This document shows positions 1 through 13,206 of a stretch of 64,000 bases of DNA, in pieces; within the stretch, counting starts at the first letter, position 1; every line of letters starts with the position of its first letter. The stretch is from Trogon surrucura. Its lineage: Eukaryota > Chordata > Aves > Trogoniformes > Trogonidae. A program made the position numbers and the translations under genes. The notes beneath the pieces are model-generated. The model saw only the letters and a list, made by a program, of their open reading frames with translations, did not search any database and was not told where the DNA came from. The DNA is taken from positions 162,758,912 to 162,822,911 of the forward strand of contig CM036617.1 in NCBI GenBank assembly GCA_020746105.1, read 5' to 3'.

Positions 1-272
1 CCCTCTAAAAATCTTAAAGTATGTAGATGGACAGCTAGTCAGGCTTTTGGGTTGTCTGGCTGGAATCTGTCACACTACTCAGAAGCTCAGCACCTGCAGA
101 GAAGTAAATACAATTCGATATGGATTTTGTACACAGTCTTGAAACTATTAGGCAAACAAAAATAAATTCAGGACTACACATTACCAAGCGTGATTTTCAT
201 TTCAGCTGTTTTTATTATGAGAAGCCCAGAGGTAAACAATTCTGGTTCAATATCAAAAGCAACATTTAATCG
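1..272. other. Unique sequence, nothing recognised
   Basis: AT-rich unique DNA leading into a CR1 element. No open frame, repeat or promoter-like cluster stands out. Confidence 0.5.
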
Positions 273-750
273 CAGAATCATAGAATCATTCAAGTTGGAA
301 AAGACCCTTGGGATCATCGAGTCTAACCATTAACCCCGGTCTACAAAGCTCACCCCTAAACCATGTCCCCCAACACCACATCTAAACGACCTTGAAACAC
401 ATGCAGGGATGGCCTATTTCAACATCTGATTACTCTTTTTGTGAAATTTTTTTACCTAATGTCCAGTCTAAATCTGCCCTGTTGCAGTTTGAAGCTGTTC
501 CCTCTTGTTCTATCGCTAATTACCCCTGAGAAGAGGCCAGCACCAATCTCTCTACAATGTCCTTTCAGGTAGTTGTAGAAAGTGATGAGGTCTCCCCTTA
601 GCCTCCTCTTCTTCATACTAAACAGGTCCAGCTTCTTCAATCGTTCCTCATAAGATTTATTCTCCAGTCCCTTCATCAGCTTTGTTGCCCTCCTCTGCGC
701 TCGCTCCAGCACCTTGATATCTTTCTTGTATTGAGGTGCCCATTTGTTCA
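273..750 (-). mobile_element. CR1 LINE fragment (RT C-terminus plus 3' tail)
   Basis: Truncated CR1 non-LTR retrotransposon on the minus strand. The 3' end, at the low coordinate, shows the CR1 octamer-like tail (CAGAATCATAGAATCATT) followed by the usual GACCCTTGGGATCATCGAGT block. From about 751 down to 455 an open minus frame of 99 codons reads as the C-terminal part of the CR1 ORF2 protein, downstream of the reverse transcriptase core, with family-typical stretches [24 protein letters not shown] and RRLRGDL. The frame ends after LDIR where a stop replaces the residue that normally continues the family sequence. The catalytic RT and endonuclease parts are absent, so this is a dead 5'-truncated copy, as most CR1 copies are. 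The initiator Met of the frame is accidental. The subfamily was not determined. Confidence 0.9.
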
Positions 751-3700
751 ATCAACGAGCAAACACATATTTCCTGTCTTAAAAACTGTTGGAAAGAGGA
801 GGGGGTGACAATACTGTGATTTGCTATAGGGACCAGCAAAGAGTATGTAATGAAACTAAACTTTAGAGGTGGTGAAAGATACCGACACCAAATCTGTGTT
901 ATTCTGGTGTTTAGATCAACTATCTAGGCAGAGACATAAAGCGCCTTGTGTAGGCAGCTGCCCTCCTACTGCCGCAAGAGAGGCCTGAGTAGGGCACATG
1001 GGGAAACTGAAATTTCACTACCCTTGTTTGACAGTCTGTAGCTGATGGCTTTAAACGGTCTTAAATCCTGTCATATAAAAATACTCTTTAAAGTGTGCTT
1101 GAGAGTGTGAGGAAACTAAAACTTTGTGGGTTATTTTTTTCCTCCTGGCTCTTTCCCAGTGGTAGTTATAGGTACTGAGTGAATATGCAGGCACACAGTC
1201 ACATGTCCTCCACTTAAAATGAGAGAATAAAAAGTATGGAAAGGTCTTCTTGTGCATAAAACTGAAAACATAAAAAAAAAAAAGAAAAAGAAAGAGAAAA
1301 AGATAGAAAATAAAATGCTTAGTATAACAACAGGACTGTATTCTCTTCATTTTTGCAACCTGGGCTCTAATGAAATAGGGACTGAAACAACTGCTACGGG
1401 AACAGGCTGTCTTTTGCTACTAGGTCATTTTTTCGTTGTAGGTAAATGGGACGGGGTGACTTGGCCTGGACCTCTCATCCCCGGATTTCCTCTGCTGATA
1501 GTGATAGATGCTGTCTGGACCAGGGGCACTGGAGGCGAGGGATGTCTCCCTAATGTTACCAGGTTAGTTTTGCTTGTTCTGCCTCTTTCCAAACAGATAA
1601 CCCTTCACTTTTTGGCATGGACTGAAGCCTGACCTGTAGAGGAATGGATTTAGGTATCTGCTTGGTGCTTTCCCTAGTTGGAACTGGAACAACTAGCAGA
1701 TGACACTTCTCAAAGCAATAATACCAGAAAAAAACCAACTTGATTATTGGTGTTCCAGTGGGAAACTCTCCATTTATTTTGCCTGAGTTTACTGACCCTT
1801 TGAAACATAACTAATTAGAAGATATCTATCAGCAATTAGACTCTCTGGAACACTTTTCTGAGCGTTTTACACACGTGGGACACATTAGTTGTTAGTTCAG
1901 GGATGACTATCTAGGTTGCTCCCATAGCCACTAATAGGAGCTGAATGGCTTCAGTTGCACATCTACTACTGCCCCAAGTTTAGGCACTTAAGTGGGACAC
2001 CAAAGTTGTCCAGGGCTCCTTTCATTGCCAAAGGATAGAATGAGGCATCTCCAGCCCATGGTTTCGATGTAAGCAGGCTGGGCCACAGAGGGCGATGGGT
2101 GCAGCAGCACTCCTGACTGCAGAACACAGCAGCTCTGCTTCTGTGCCTGCTGGTGGATGAATTTTTGGGGGATAAATCCAGCCCCACCAGCAGATTAGCT
2201 CTGAGTTTGGGCATATTATAATTCTCTGAGGGCACTGCTGTGTAGATTTCCTTTCCTGAGGCTGTTTAATAGAGGCTTCATTATGTGAGGAGGTGATACA
2301 GGGCTATGTAATTTCAAAGGAGAACAAAGCTTGCTGCAGAGGTGTGAGCAAAATCCTGGCAGCTATCTGTAGTCAGGCTGATTAGATAACATTTCTCAGA
2401 CAATTTTTCTCAGAAAAAAAAAGTCTTTGTATCAAGTTCCTTTTTTTTTTAGTTTTTGTAAAATCATATCAAGTTCTGTGGAATTACCAGAGGACAAAAC
2501 ATTTTTAAAACAAAAAGGGATTTAGGATCCCATTTAAAAATTTGAGTTTGAACCTTGAAAACTGTATCTGTTCTACTTCTCCATACAATTTTTATGTTTC
2601 TTGTTTGTGTACATGTACTTTCATTACATCACTGCTGAAATGTTCTCATTTTATTTTTAACATAATAAAGCAATCTGTTAAATATCAATGAAACCAGGAG
2701 TCAATCTGATTCACAAAAAGAACTAAAATACTCTAATTAGCTGGGTGTAATTCCCCTTCATAACTGAAAGTGGGAAAATAGCAGGATATTTCAATGACTG
2801 GTTTCTGTCATACTTTGAGATACTAGTAGCAGTAGGAACAAATGTTATGCAGTGTTAAAAAAATACAATAATTTTTAAAACATACATAAAATTCAGAATA
2901 TTTTTGAAAGAAAATTAAGAAATACGAGAAGGTTAAAAAGAAAAAAAGTGTAAATAATTTTTTTTCAGAAGTCTAATTTTTTCCTCTCGTGGCTGGAATT
3001 ATTTGAAATTCCATATTTGAAATTGAGCCTGCAGGCAAGTAGCCTCCAATAAACACGGCTGTAATAGTTTAAAACTGTGGTGCCCTTGTTGTCTTCTGCT
3101 GCTGGACATAACCATCCTCAGAGCAAGGTTCAGCAAACTTAGTTTAACCCCACGATTTCTTTCCCCAACACACTTCACTTGTTGGTGTAACTAATGGTAC
3201 CAGGCTTGAAAAAGAAGGAACTGGAGTAGTGTCTCACATTGCACCCTCTCATGCAGTCTGCAGCAGGAGAAGGCAGCAAATAGTTGTAGGCGAAGCATTT
3301 TAGCTGGTCCTGGTTGCTCATCTGCCTCCACCTGGTAGTCTGCGTCTTGCAGGCAGATCTCATCTCGCCTTTGTCTTAATTTCCCCTTTTGTAAAGAATG
3401 TAAGTAATAATGCAGCTACCTACCTCAGAGGAGCGCAGGAATTAATTAATGTTAGTAAAGTGCTTTGAAGATAAGATCTAAGTATTATTATTAATAATTT
3501 ACCTGCAATTTGCTCTGTGCCTTGAAAGACAGAAATAATTTAGCATGAAATGATGTGATACTACTTAGGGCTATATTAAAGTCTCAAACGGATGTGAAGG
3601 GCTTACATTACTGTTAATGTAAACTACTATGTAGAGGTGCCAAAAGGCGGAACTGGGCTTTGTATAAATACCCAGTCAGAACCTCATTATATCACACAGA

Positions 3701-5646
3701 ATTAGTATCTATAGGTTACAAAGATCTTATGAATTATAAGTTAGCCATTTCCAGAATATGTACAGAGGTGCTGACTTTCAAAGGACAGCCTAAGAAAGGA
3801 AATAATTTATAATGTGTTTAAATATAATAACAGAAAAGCCTTGAAGACATATTCATCTGAAAGGCAACACATTTGATGTTTTCCTTAGCTACCTCAGACT
3901 GACACAATCACCCCTTCTGCATAACTTATCTTCTACTCTTTACTCCATTCCATATTCTAACAAGGCATAAAGTGTAATCTTCATTGGAAATACTTGCTTT
4001 GCCACAAAAGTGAAGGCTTAAAATTCAGTGCTGGAAAGCCAAGAGATTCATGAGAGCTCCTTCTGTCAGAAGTATCAGAGAGAGGAGAGCTTTGGTTTTT
4101 GGGATAGAATATAAGAGAGTTCCAGCAACAGTCCTTCTTCTACCTGGAGAGCAGAGAGTTGTTCACAAAGAGAGCTGTGCACAGCTCACATACCTCTGCT
4201 CAGCTATGGCCCACACTGCAATAACTTGCCATGGAGTCAACTTTTCTTTGTGTGATAAATGAAGATAAACCACCAGCAACACTTCATGAATCTCTCCTTT
4301 AAACCTTTTCCAGGGATCGAGACACATTTTACTTCCGTAGTTTATGAAGATGGCACAGCCCAGAGGTATCAAAGGGAGAGAAATATACCCGTCTAAATAA
4401 AGGATTCTTGGCAGCCGCCTCAGCTATGAGATGGAACAGGTTGACTCTGCTGTCAGTAGAGAATATCTTCACTGCCAGTCTGAGGGCCAAGCTCTGGGCA
4501 AATTTTATGCACAGAGCATAGCAATCAGCACGAGGAAGACGTAATATTTTTAATAGCTCATAAGGTTTGTCCAAGTTTTTATCAAATCCGTGACATAAGA
4601 TCTTCCTGAAGCCTTATCAAATTTATATCTCCAAGGTTAACAAAAGGTAATGCTAATGAGGATGAAATGGCAGGGATGATGAACTCTAGCTGCTGAAGAG
4701 AAGGTGAGAACATAAATCGTTTGCCTGTGAGCAGGACTCCACAGACAGTAGCGGCAGTGCTGGTGTAACAGATTAAACAGTCCTCAGAGGACCACACTGA
4801 GGAGCTGAAATGGACACCTTCAGGTGCCATGATGTGACCCAAGTGTCTCCAGCCCTTGTTGACAATGAGGATGTGATTTTTGCCTACTTGGAGACAGAGA
4901 TGTAGTTATTCTCTCTTATTCTTCATTTTACAAGGCAACGCAGTAAAAAAGCCTTCTGTTTGTACTCTGCAGACTTCTGTATCCGAGCAAATGATTCATG
5001 ACCGAGGATTTAGGTCAAGCTAAGCAGATTTAGCTTAAGGACTTGACCACTGTTTTTAAACTGTATCTGCTCCAACATTTGGATGTTAGTGGTAACTTAC
5101 GTCCCTCTCTGACAGCAGTACAGCTTATGTGACAGGAGAGAACAAAGAAGTATCATGTCCTCTCTTAAAATAAGAATAGTATTATAGCTGTTTCATATAG
5201 TCATTAGCTAATATTTACAGGGATTATGAAGCAAATCTTCCACTAAGGAATTAAAAATTGTCATTACACCATGCTTCTCAGAGCCTTAGTAGCTCACCTT
5301 TGGGATGTGCACAGATCAAAACGTTCAGGAGAAAGTTAATTTGCAATTAATAACACTATGTTTGTAAATGTTATTTGTGTAGTTCCAGTTTTATCCAGGA
5401 GAAGGTAGTCGTGCTCAAAGCAGTCTAGAACTGCTTTGACTTCTCAGAAAATCTTCTTAGAACTAGAATTTCCCCAAACCACTAAGAATCAGAACAACAG
5501 TCAAGTCCTATATTTCCACCCAATTCAAAACAGGGATGTGAAACTGGACTAACTCAGGAAAATACCCAGCTAATGACTGTACAAAGTCAGTTTTTGTTCT
5601 TTTCTGTGTTGCACTTTGTATAGGTGATGATATAGATGATGATACA
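751..5646. other. Gene-free stretch, mostly unique AT-rich DNA
   Basis: No exon-like frame or element was recognised over about 4.9 kb. Short low-complexity tracts occur, for example an A-rich run near 1270-1312 (A12 then AAAAAG repeats) and several A/T runs at 2415-2450 and 2870-2960. Open frames of 60-126 codons here show no domain, and the 126-codon one starts within the A-rich tract. Confidence 0.5.
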
Positions 5647-5718
5647 GATATAGATATAGATATAGATATAGATATAGATATAGATATAGATATAGATATA
5701 GATATAGATATAGATATA
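5647..5718. repeat. (GATATA)12 hexanucleotide microsatellite
   Basis: Twelve uninterrupted copies of GATATA. Just upstream (about 5626-5646) lie imperfect GATGAT/GATACA units, suggesting the array grew from an AT-rich seed. On the minus strand it gives an open frame of alternating Ile-Ser, which is an artefact of the repeat. Perfect purity and 12 units make it probably polymorphic in length. Confidence 0.97.
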
Positions 5719-6274
5719 AAAATCATTAGGAAAAGTGAGGTGGAAACTTGGTCATAAAAAATCATAAAATATCAGATGCGCTTTCTGTTTCCTCATCTGC
5801 ATCAGGATTTAATTACTGGCTTTTGTTTCTGTCTCCATCTCTGACTGTGACCTAAAATCCTGCCCTGCCCTGGGCTTAGACAATTTTCCTATTAGAACTT
5901 CCATAGGAACACTGATGTTTTTACAAAGGAAACCTCTGTTTCGGCAAATGCATCTTCTTCTGAAAGTCCTCGTTTTTCTGCAAAACAGTTTGTGACAGCT
6001 CCAAGTGTAGAACTTGCTGCAGAAAATGATCCAGTCTCATTTCTTTCCTAGCAGCAGTCTTTGTTCCTCATCTGTATTCAGTGGTTACTGGCCTTTTTGA
6101 TGGACATAGAATCACAGGATTTTGCCACAATGGAGCTTCTCTCCACTGCTAATTCTACACTTGGTGGCAAGAGAAACAACAGAAGTAGCATGTCTTTGTT
6201 GCTTCTACCATCCATTGATGAGGTCAAGTGTTAACTGTATTTTCTAAAAGCTCTTAGCATGTTGGCTCAGAATA
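5719..6274. other. Unique sequence, nothing recognised
   Basis: Non-repetitive stretch between the GATATA array and the next CR1 tail. No frame longer than chance and no recognised element. Confidence 0.5.
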
Positions 6275-6402
6275 GAATCACAGAATCATAGAATCATAGA
6301 ATCATAGAGTCATAGAGTCATAGAGTCATAGAATGCGTTGAGCTGGAAGGGACCTTTAAAGATCATCTAGTCCAGTCCACCTGCAGTAAGCAGGAAGCTG
6401 AC
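6275..6402 (-). mobile_element. CR1 LINE 3' tail, short, with expanded octamer end
   Basis: Very short 5'-truncated CR1 in minus orientation. The core GAGCTGGAAGGGACC, then AAAGATCATCTAGTCCAG and CTGCAGTAAGCAGG, is the standard CR1 3' UTR read on the opposite strand. The terminal octamer repeat is long: seven consecutive 8-mers at 6275-6330, one GAATCACA, three GAATCATA and three GAGTCATA. CR1 tails usually carry only a few octamers. The upper boundary is approximate. Confidence 0.9.
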
Positions 6403-8127
6403 AGTTTCAGGGCTTCCAGGTTCACAGTTCATTGTTAACTCCACTTCTAAGCTGCAACTCAGTGTGCCTAAACAGGATCTGAGTTCTCCATCCTTCATCA
6501 GCCTGCCAGGAGAGAAAACTGCAAAGCAGAGGGGGATCTGAAATGTGGGGCTTCTTGACCTCCAGCTGGAAAAGTGATCTAATATGAAGCCAGGTGAAAT
6601 TTTGAGAGAGATTTTGAAACCTGCAATCAAACTGTCTCAAAGAATAATTTTATTTTTGATGAAAAGGCAGTTCCCCTGTGGGAAGGAAAAATTAAACTAA
6701 GCAGGGAAATGTTGCCCACTGAGTGTGGCACTTGAAGTAAATATTTTTCAGTAAGCACAGCAATCGGTGTGAGAGAATGAGTCCGTCTATGGGTAGATAG
6801 TAGGTAATCTCACCTGCAAGTTACTGATGGATACCTTAGAATTATGCACTGAAGATGCTTTGGTACCAGTGCAGCCAGGGTTGCAGGTAAGTGATTCGTC
6901 ATGAAGATATATTAGGTAAAAATGACTGTGCTGGCCCTACGGCTTCTAGCAAAGAGATGGCCCTGCTTGTCCCTACCCATTCTCTTCCCTTGTGCCCTCT
7001 ACAGCTCTCCATCAAGCCATCAACAAACTGATTCAGCTCTCTGAACTTGCAGAAGGGTGGTTACATTTTTACTTCTCAGTGAGGTTTCTGCCATCATCAA
7101 GATAGTTTCAGTTAGATTTGCAACCTGGAGTAGGGGACAAAGGGAAAAGCAGGAAAGGGAAGACCAAGACCTGTTTTCTAGTTCCCTTTCCCAAGGCCAG
7201 TAAGCCCTCTGAGCCATGTCCCCTATGCATATACGGACTTCAAAGTCTGTGCACAAACAGCCTGTGCTGACTGTGATGAGAGGTATGTCCATAGGAAAGC
7301 GATGGGCTTTCTATAAGACTGTTGGCACAGGAAACGCATGGGTTATAGAACTTTTCTCATTAGTCTCATTTTCTAGGATACGGATAATTTAGTACATCTC
7401 AGCTCAGATGACAAGATTCAACTTCCCGACACCAGTGAAAATCTTGAGAAAACCTGAGATATTCTTTGACTGAGAGCAAAACAGATCCCTTATTATTTAG
7501 TTCTTTTCTTTTTATGTGTGAGACTGAATATGCCATCAGCGACATCAGCTCAGAGCTGGAGAAGGTTTTGTTTGTTAAGTCAGTCTCTCTCCGAGAGCTG
7601 TTTGATTGAGTTTGGAACCGCATGACTGTTTAGGTGGTGTTATATTTTTTCACTATTAGCAATTCTGTGACTTTTTTTTTTCCCCAAAGCCACAGTATTC
7701 CAACTACCCTTCTTGAGTTGATTATAGTTGCTTCAAAATTGGTGGGAACTTAATGTCTTGATTAAGAAATTGGGGCTGTCAGTGCTGGCAGAATTGAGAA
7801 TGACTTGGAATAATCAGCATGTGTTACATCATTTTAACTTTATACAGACGGAGCAGAAAAATGAGAATTTTAAAAACTATGAAGAAAATTACTGTTCTTA
7901 TTGCAGCTTTACAACTGCCCTGTACTAAAATTCTGCCCTGACACAAGCGTACTCTCAAGAGTCAGTGATTTTAAACATATCAGTGCATTCTTTAAGACTC
8001 AGCAAAGGACAATTTTACAGTTTTGGCTTCTGTGAGCAAGACCCTTGTCTGAACAAGATACCTGAGGAAGGAGGCGCTGTGAGCTACGCAGATACCACTG
8101 AACACATCTTGATAAAACAGGGGAGAG
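6403..8127. other. Unique sequence, nothing recognised
   Basis: About 1.7 kb of unique DNA. Frames on the minus strand (up to 90 codons) lack any recognisable domain or exon-like context. Confidence 0.5.
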
Positions 8128-8462
8128 TCACAGAATGACAAACTGGCTGAGGCTGGAAAGGAACTCTGAGGGTCATCTGGTCTGACCCCACTGCTTAAGG
8201 AGGGCCACCTAGAGAAGGTGCCCAGGACTGTGTCCAGATGGCTTTTGAATATCTCCAAGAATGGAGACTTCGCAACTTCCCTGGGCAACCTGGGAGATGC
8301 TCCTGTCCCTTAATGATCTCTGTAGCCCTTCATTGGACTCTGTCCCGTATGTCCATGTCTCTCTCGAACCGGAGAACTTGGACAGAACTAGATTGAGCAC
8401 TCCGGGTGTGGCCTCACCAGGACTGAGTAGAGGAGAGGGATCACCTCCCTCAGTCTGCTTTC
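8128..8462 (-). mobile_element. CR1 LINE fragment with internal deletion
   Basis: Minus-oriented CR1. It contains GGCTGGAAAGGAACTC at the 3' end, then GGAGACTTCGCAACTTCCCT, TAGCCCTTCATTGGACTCTGT, and GTGTGGCCTCACCAGGACTG further 5'. These are the usual ordered blocks of the CR1 3' region. About one block is missing between CCTGGGCAACCTGGGAG (near 8295) and the TCTGTAGCCC block (near 8320), so the copy has an internal deletion. Divergence is moderate. Small frames across it are decayed remnants, not genes. Confidence 0.88.
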
Positions 8463-11189
8463 AAAATCTGTCAAATGACAGAGGAGTGACAACTTTTAGG
8501 AAAATCTGATGTTTTTCATAAAACCCTAGCTCCTTGGACTGTCGTGTTATGTGTGAATCCCAGAATAAAAAAAAAACCTGTAAAATAAAGGAACAAAACC
8601 ATCAAATTATTTATCTCTTTAAAAATCTCAGGATGTTTTTAATTCAATCCATTATGAGTCTTTCTGATGTTACTTGAATTTGGCAATATCAACTTCATAA
8701 CAATAGCAAATTTCATACCAGTAGCAAACTTGAAGGTGTAAGAAATCATACCTGGAGCCTCACTCTCACACAGTTTTCTTCCTAAAAAGATTTTTAGTAT
8801 GGTAGGAATATTATGACTCCAAGCAGTAAGAGAGAGGGGTTGTTTTTTTTTCACCAGGGACTTCACCAAAAGAATATGGTCTCCATTTTAGAAACGTGTA
8901 ACAACTATTTGTTTGGAATCAGAAACTGAATTCTTACTAATTCCTGAATTCTCAAGAGAACAGTGAATGTTATGCTAAATTTATTCATAGACTAGATGTA
9001 CCTTTTATAAAGTGCATAATAATTCTGATTTGTATGTTCAGATAATGCCATCTGCTCAGACTTGCAAAAGAAAATGCAGACTCTCCTCCTATATCTCTAG
9101 GGACGACCTCTGCCTCGTGTATTTTTTTTTTAAAAAAATTAATTCATTTTTGGGGTGATACAGAGAAAAAGGGTTATCAATTTGTATAGCAGTTCTAAAA
9201 ACAGAAGAAAATTCAACTGCCTTTTGCTCGATTAAGCTGTGAGGCTGTTCTGTTAAAAAAAAAAAATCACCACACCACCAAGGAAAAATAAAACAACAAA
9301 CAAACCCGAAACAGATAAGAAACATTTATCGCCTGGGCAGACCGTGAAATCTAGTGTAATAATGAATTATTTTTTTTTAATTATCACAGGCATTCCCAAG
9401 CTTTGGCAGTGACAGAGGTCATTTTGCAGTGAGGTAGTGTGTAATGTTTGCAACATCAAGGCCCAGAAACTCGGCCACTGGCCAGCTCCACAAGCTGAAT
9501 CAGTCATGGAATAAACAAGCGTTTCATGTCCTGAAAGATCATGTTTTGCTGTAGTGCATCTATCACATTAACGAGGGAGACTAGAAGTACGACAGTTTTT
9601 TTAGAGCACCTTGTACCTCCAAATTCCAAGACACTTTGCAGGGGTGGAGCGTAAATAGCAAACGTGTAAGAGGACTCATTAGTACCCCACTCTCTCCCTG
9701 CCCCTCAGCTTCTTCTGTTGCAAAATGCAGCTGATACTGATTTCCTTCACAAGGCGCCTCAGGGACAAGGCAAACATAATCTGAGTGGGATATCATCCTG
9801 ATAAAAATAACTGCAAGGAGAAAAGTCCTGCCCCAGAGTGTCTATAGCCTCAGGCTCCAATCATGCAATGTATTCAGCATGCACTGCACTTTGTGCTCTG
9901 TGAGCAATTCAGCTGACTTCAGTGATGCCTAAAGTGTGCCTTCAGAGTGCCTAAAGTTAAATACGTACAGGTAAGTCTTTGACAAGTCATGGGCCAAGTG
10001 CTGCAGCCTTGTGAAATTCCCTTTTCTGTGGATGTCTGGACCTGTTGGGAGCTCCCCTGAAACAAACAAAATCATTTCTGATACCAGCCTATACCTGATG
10101 GCAAAAAGGCAGAGGTGAGCAGAAAATGTACAAAAGAGAGAGAAGGGAGGAGTGAAACACTTGGCAACATCTCCCGCGGCTGGCTGGAAAGGAAAGGTTG
10201 CCAATATTCCAGAAGGGATGGCTGAAGGAGTGTTGGCATCAGTGGGCACATCTGTGCACACAGATGTGGAGGTGATGAGCTGGCCATGCCCAAAGGTGTG
10301 CGTGCAGGCTCTCTCCGGTTTAGAAACTGCATGGCTCTATTAATGAGGCTCTGCACCTGACCTGATATAAACCTGAACACACATATACATCTACCTCTGC
10401 AGACCTAGTCTGCACACGGAGGACTCAGCTGAGTACAGTGGTAGAGATTTGGATGCCAAATTCCCTTTCCAACCATTTCTCTCTTTTGCTTGCAGATTTG
10501 CTGAGCATCTTCCATTCACACTAGGTCCTGTTGGACTTACTACTTTCTTGTTGCAATTCAAAGAAACAGAAGCCAGAAAAATATTATGGTTTTAAACGTG
10601 GTGGGTTTTTTTAAGGGCTCACCTCATGGTTTTGGGGCACTGGTACAGTTTTTCTCAATGTTTTGGACTGGCAACACTTCATCTAGACTAGCCTTTCCTA
10701 CTGTGAAGTTTCTAGCTTGAAAGCCCTGAGGACCTCGATCCAGATCCACACTTACTAAGGTAGATAAATTGAATGTTGTGCAATATTAATGTATGTGAGT
10801 CTTGCAGAGGAAACTTCAGCAGAAAGCAGATTCTCCTTTTAAATCTTTCTTCTTACACTTGTGTTTCACTTTTGAGCTTAATGAAGCACACAAGTTGTTG
10901 ATACAAGGAAAAACAATATCCCTTTTAAAAATCCCTCCCAGAGATAAACACTTTTGCTTGGCTCATTTCCTCATGAGACGTGAATGGTGTTGCCTTTCCA
11001 AGACCAGTGGTGTTTAGAGTGATTTGGGCTGCTTTAGGCACAAGAACCAGCACATTACTAATCTCCTTCTGCAGGATGGAGAATGTGTGTTCAGAGCAGC
11101 GGGAGCACTTCTGACATGCAATGGGTGAAGACACCAGCAATGTAATAGTGCTTTTTGAGGAGTTCTTCCACCATTTTGACAATGGAATT
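8463..11189. other. Unique sequence, nothing recognised
   Basis: Roughly 2.7 kb with short A/T runs (for example 9120-9140 and 9254-9266). Opposed 110/102-codon minus-strand frames at 9.93-10.38 kb overlap each other and show no domain, so I regard them as chance frames. Confidence 0.45.
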
Positions 11190-11325
11190 ACAAGGAAAAG
11201 AAGGAGATCAGTAGGTATGGAAAACAGCAGATATGGGAGGGGAAAAAGAAACAGAACCAGGTGGAGGAAGGAGGAAGAAGAGAAAACGAGGAGGAAAATG
11301 AGAAGAAAAAGGGAACATGTGAAAC
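11190..11325. repeat. Purine-rich low-complexity tract
   Basis: The plus strand is strongly purine-biased, with GGAAAAGAAGGAGA, GGAGGAAGGAGGAAGAAGAG and GAGGAAAATGAGAAG segments. It yields an Arg/Lys/Glu-rich frame that is a composition artefact. Such polypurine tracts can favour triplex structure, but this one is imperfect. Confidence 0.7.
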
Positions 11326-13206
11326 ACAGAGGCCCAAAAGGGATTTGGGGCTTTCTAGAGAGGTGGTTTTCAACTATGTTTTGAAAGATCTTTGTTATCT
11401 GTAGACATTTTCATAGGCATTGACACAAAGATGCGGAGGAAATGCACATTTCATTTAATTTTTAAAGTAGTCTGTGCATCTCCTGAAGAACTGCTAGGGA
11501 TCCATAAGCCAAGTAGTTGAAAACTGATGCTGTAAATGTTGGGCATGGAAACATTTCTCTTGCTGGCCATGCAGCTGCAAAAGTGACAAATGAGAAATGG
11601 AAACAAACAAGCAGTTCCATAAGAATGCAGATTATCTCTGACAGGGAAGAGACAATGTACTGGCAACTCACTAGTTGCTGAAGTAAATGACAGATAGAAA
11701 CAAAGAGAGAAAATAGGTCTTAAAGGAGGGGAAAATAGCTTGGCACAATAATTTTTCTTGATATGTGGCTTTCATAATGGTGCGGTAGGCAACTCAGCCA
11801 TCTCTGAGTACCTAAAAAGAGAGTTCAATAATGAGACAGCCCTGGCACCAGGAGCATTCTCTGCTAGCAGCTGAGGATGGCAGAGGGATCATTTGTTGGC
11901 ACCTGAAGCCCTGATCAATGCATGCCGCACAGGGTGAAAAACAGAGTGATGGAAGGATGGGAACCTTAATTGGAGCTCACGGCAGGGTGAAATACCCTGG
12001 CTAGATTTAAGAGTTTTTTCCCATTACTGTTAAGAGTTTGAACAGTAAAAAATCGTGTTCCCTTCTCTGTCTCTGCCTGCAGGAGAAGAGGGGGCACACG
12101 CAGAAAGTCCCCTCTCGGGCATCCTTCAGCCCCTCCTGTTGTTTCCTGAGCTCAAGCCCTTAGCGTATGTCTCCACTGATGCAGTTAAGTGACTCCTGAG
12201 TATTAATTTCTGCTGCTGCTTAGTTGTAAGTTAGATATAAATCTTAGCTCCTTTTTAGACTCCTGAACTGCCACACTTCTGTCTTACCCCCAGAGCTGAA
12301 GAAGCAATTTAACAGCCTTAACTAGATGTTATCACCATTTCTGGTTTGATGTGTTATTGCTAATTTGCATCCTGATTCCCCTACCTTCAAATTTAATAGA
12401 AGACAAGAGCTATTCCCTTTTATCCTTTTTTTTTTCTTTTTGTAATAGGGAGAAAAACCTAAAGAGAGAGAACAAATAAATACAAATATTGAAACAGCTC
12501 TAGGAGAAAGGCAATGAAATGACTGTCTGCTGTTCCTTCTTGAACCGACAGGCAGTAACTCTGAGTATCTCCTGTGACCCCATGCAGGACTGACTGTTGT
12601 TGGTAGCATGGGACTCCTCTCTCTGTCCTACTGGATCCTTTTAATTCCTCCAGGCCTGGCCAGGAGACATGGTTGCAGCAGCAGATGGTTTCTCAGGAGC
12701 TTTGGAGATGGAACAAGATGACACAGGTTTGTCCCTTGAACTTTCCCAGCAGCACTGCAGGCTCTACCTAGCTCCGGTCTCACCCTCCCTGACTTGAAAG
12801 GGCTGTAACTGCCATGCAAAGACTAAGGGGAGTCTCATCTATTTTGTCATTGTCACCTTCCAGGTGTGTTTCTTCAAATCTTTTCCAGGACAAGTGAGAT
12901 AGAACCAGATGGTTTTTACAAGGTATCACCAAGGAATAGCAGCAGCAGCATTAAGAAAAGCATGGAGAAGCAATATTTCACATCTCCTGAAGTGTCCTGA
13001 GCCACCTAGTACATCTTCTAAGTGCTTGTGTGGGGGGTCTTCCTTCTTGGAAAATACATCATGTGTGGGATGTGAGGTATGAGACCATTTCCCAGGAAAG
13101 TTCTCAGTGTTTTGGACTCAATTCTATCTGGTCAGTCATACTCCAGCCTTGCCTTTCCTTGTCACTGTGGAGATGGGAGTGCAGCCAGAAAAAAAGTTAA
13201 ACACTT
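11326..13206. other. Unique sequence, nothing recognised
   Basis: No recognised element or exon. A T-rich run lies near 12426-12440. Frames here are at most 95 codons and carry no domain. Confidence 0.45.

Noticed and set aside
5508..5765. Ile-Ser repeat frame on the minus strand
   Set aside because: Translation of the GATATA microsatellite.
11121..11384. Arg/Lys-rich 87-residue protein
   Set aside because: Composition follows the purine-rich tract, without any recognisable nucleic-acid-binding motif.
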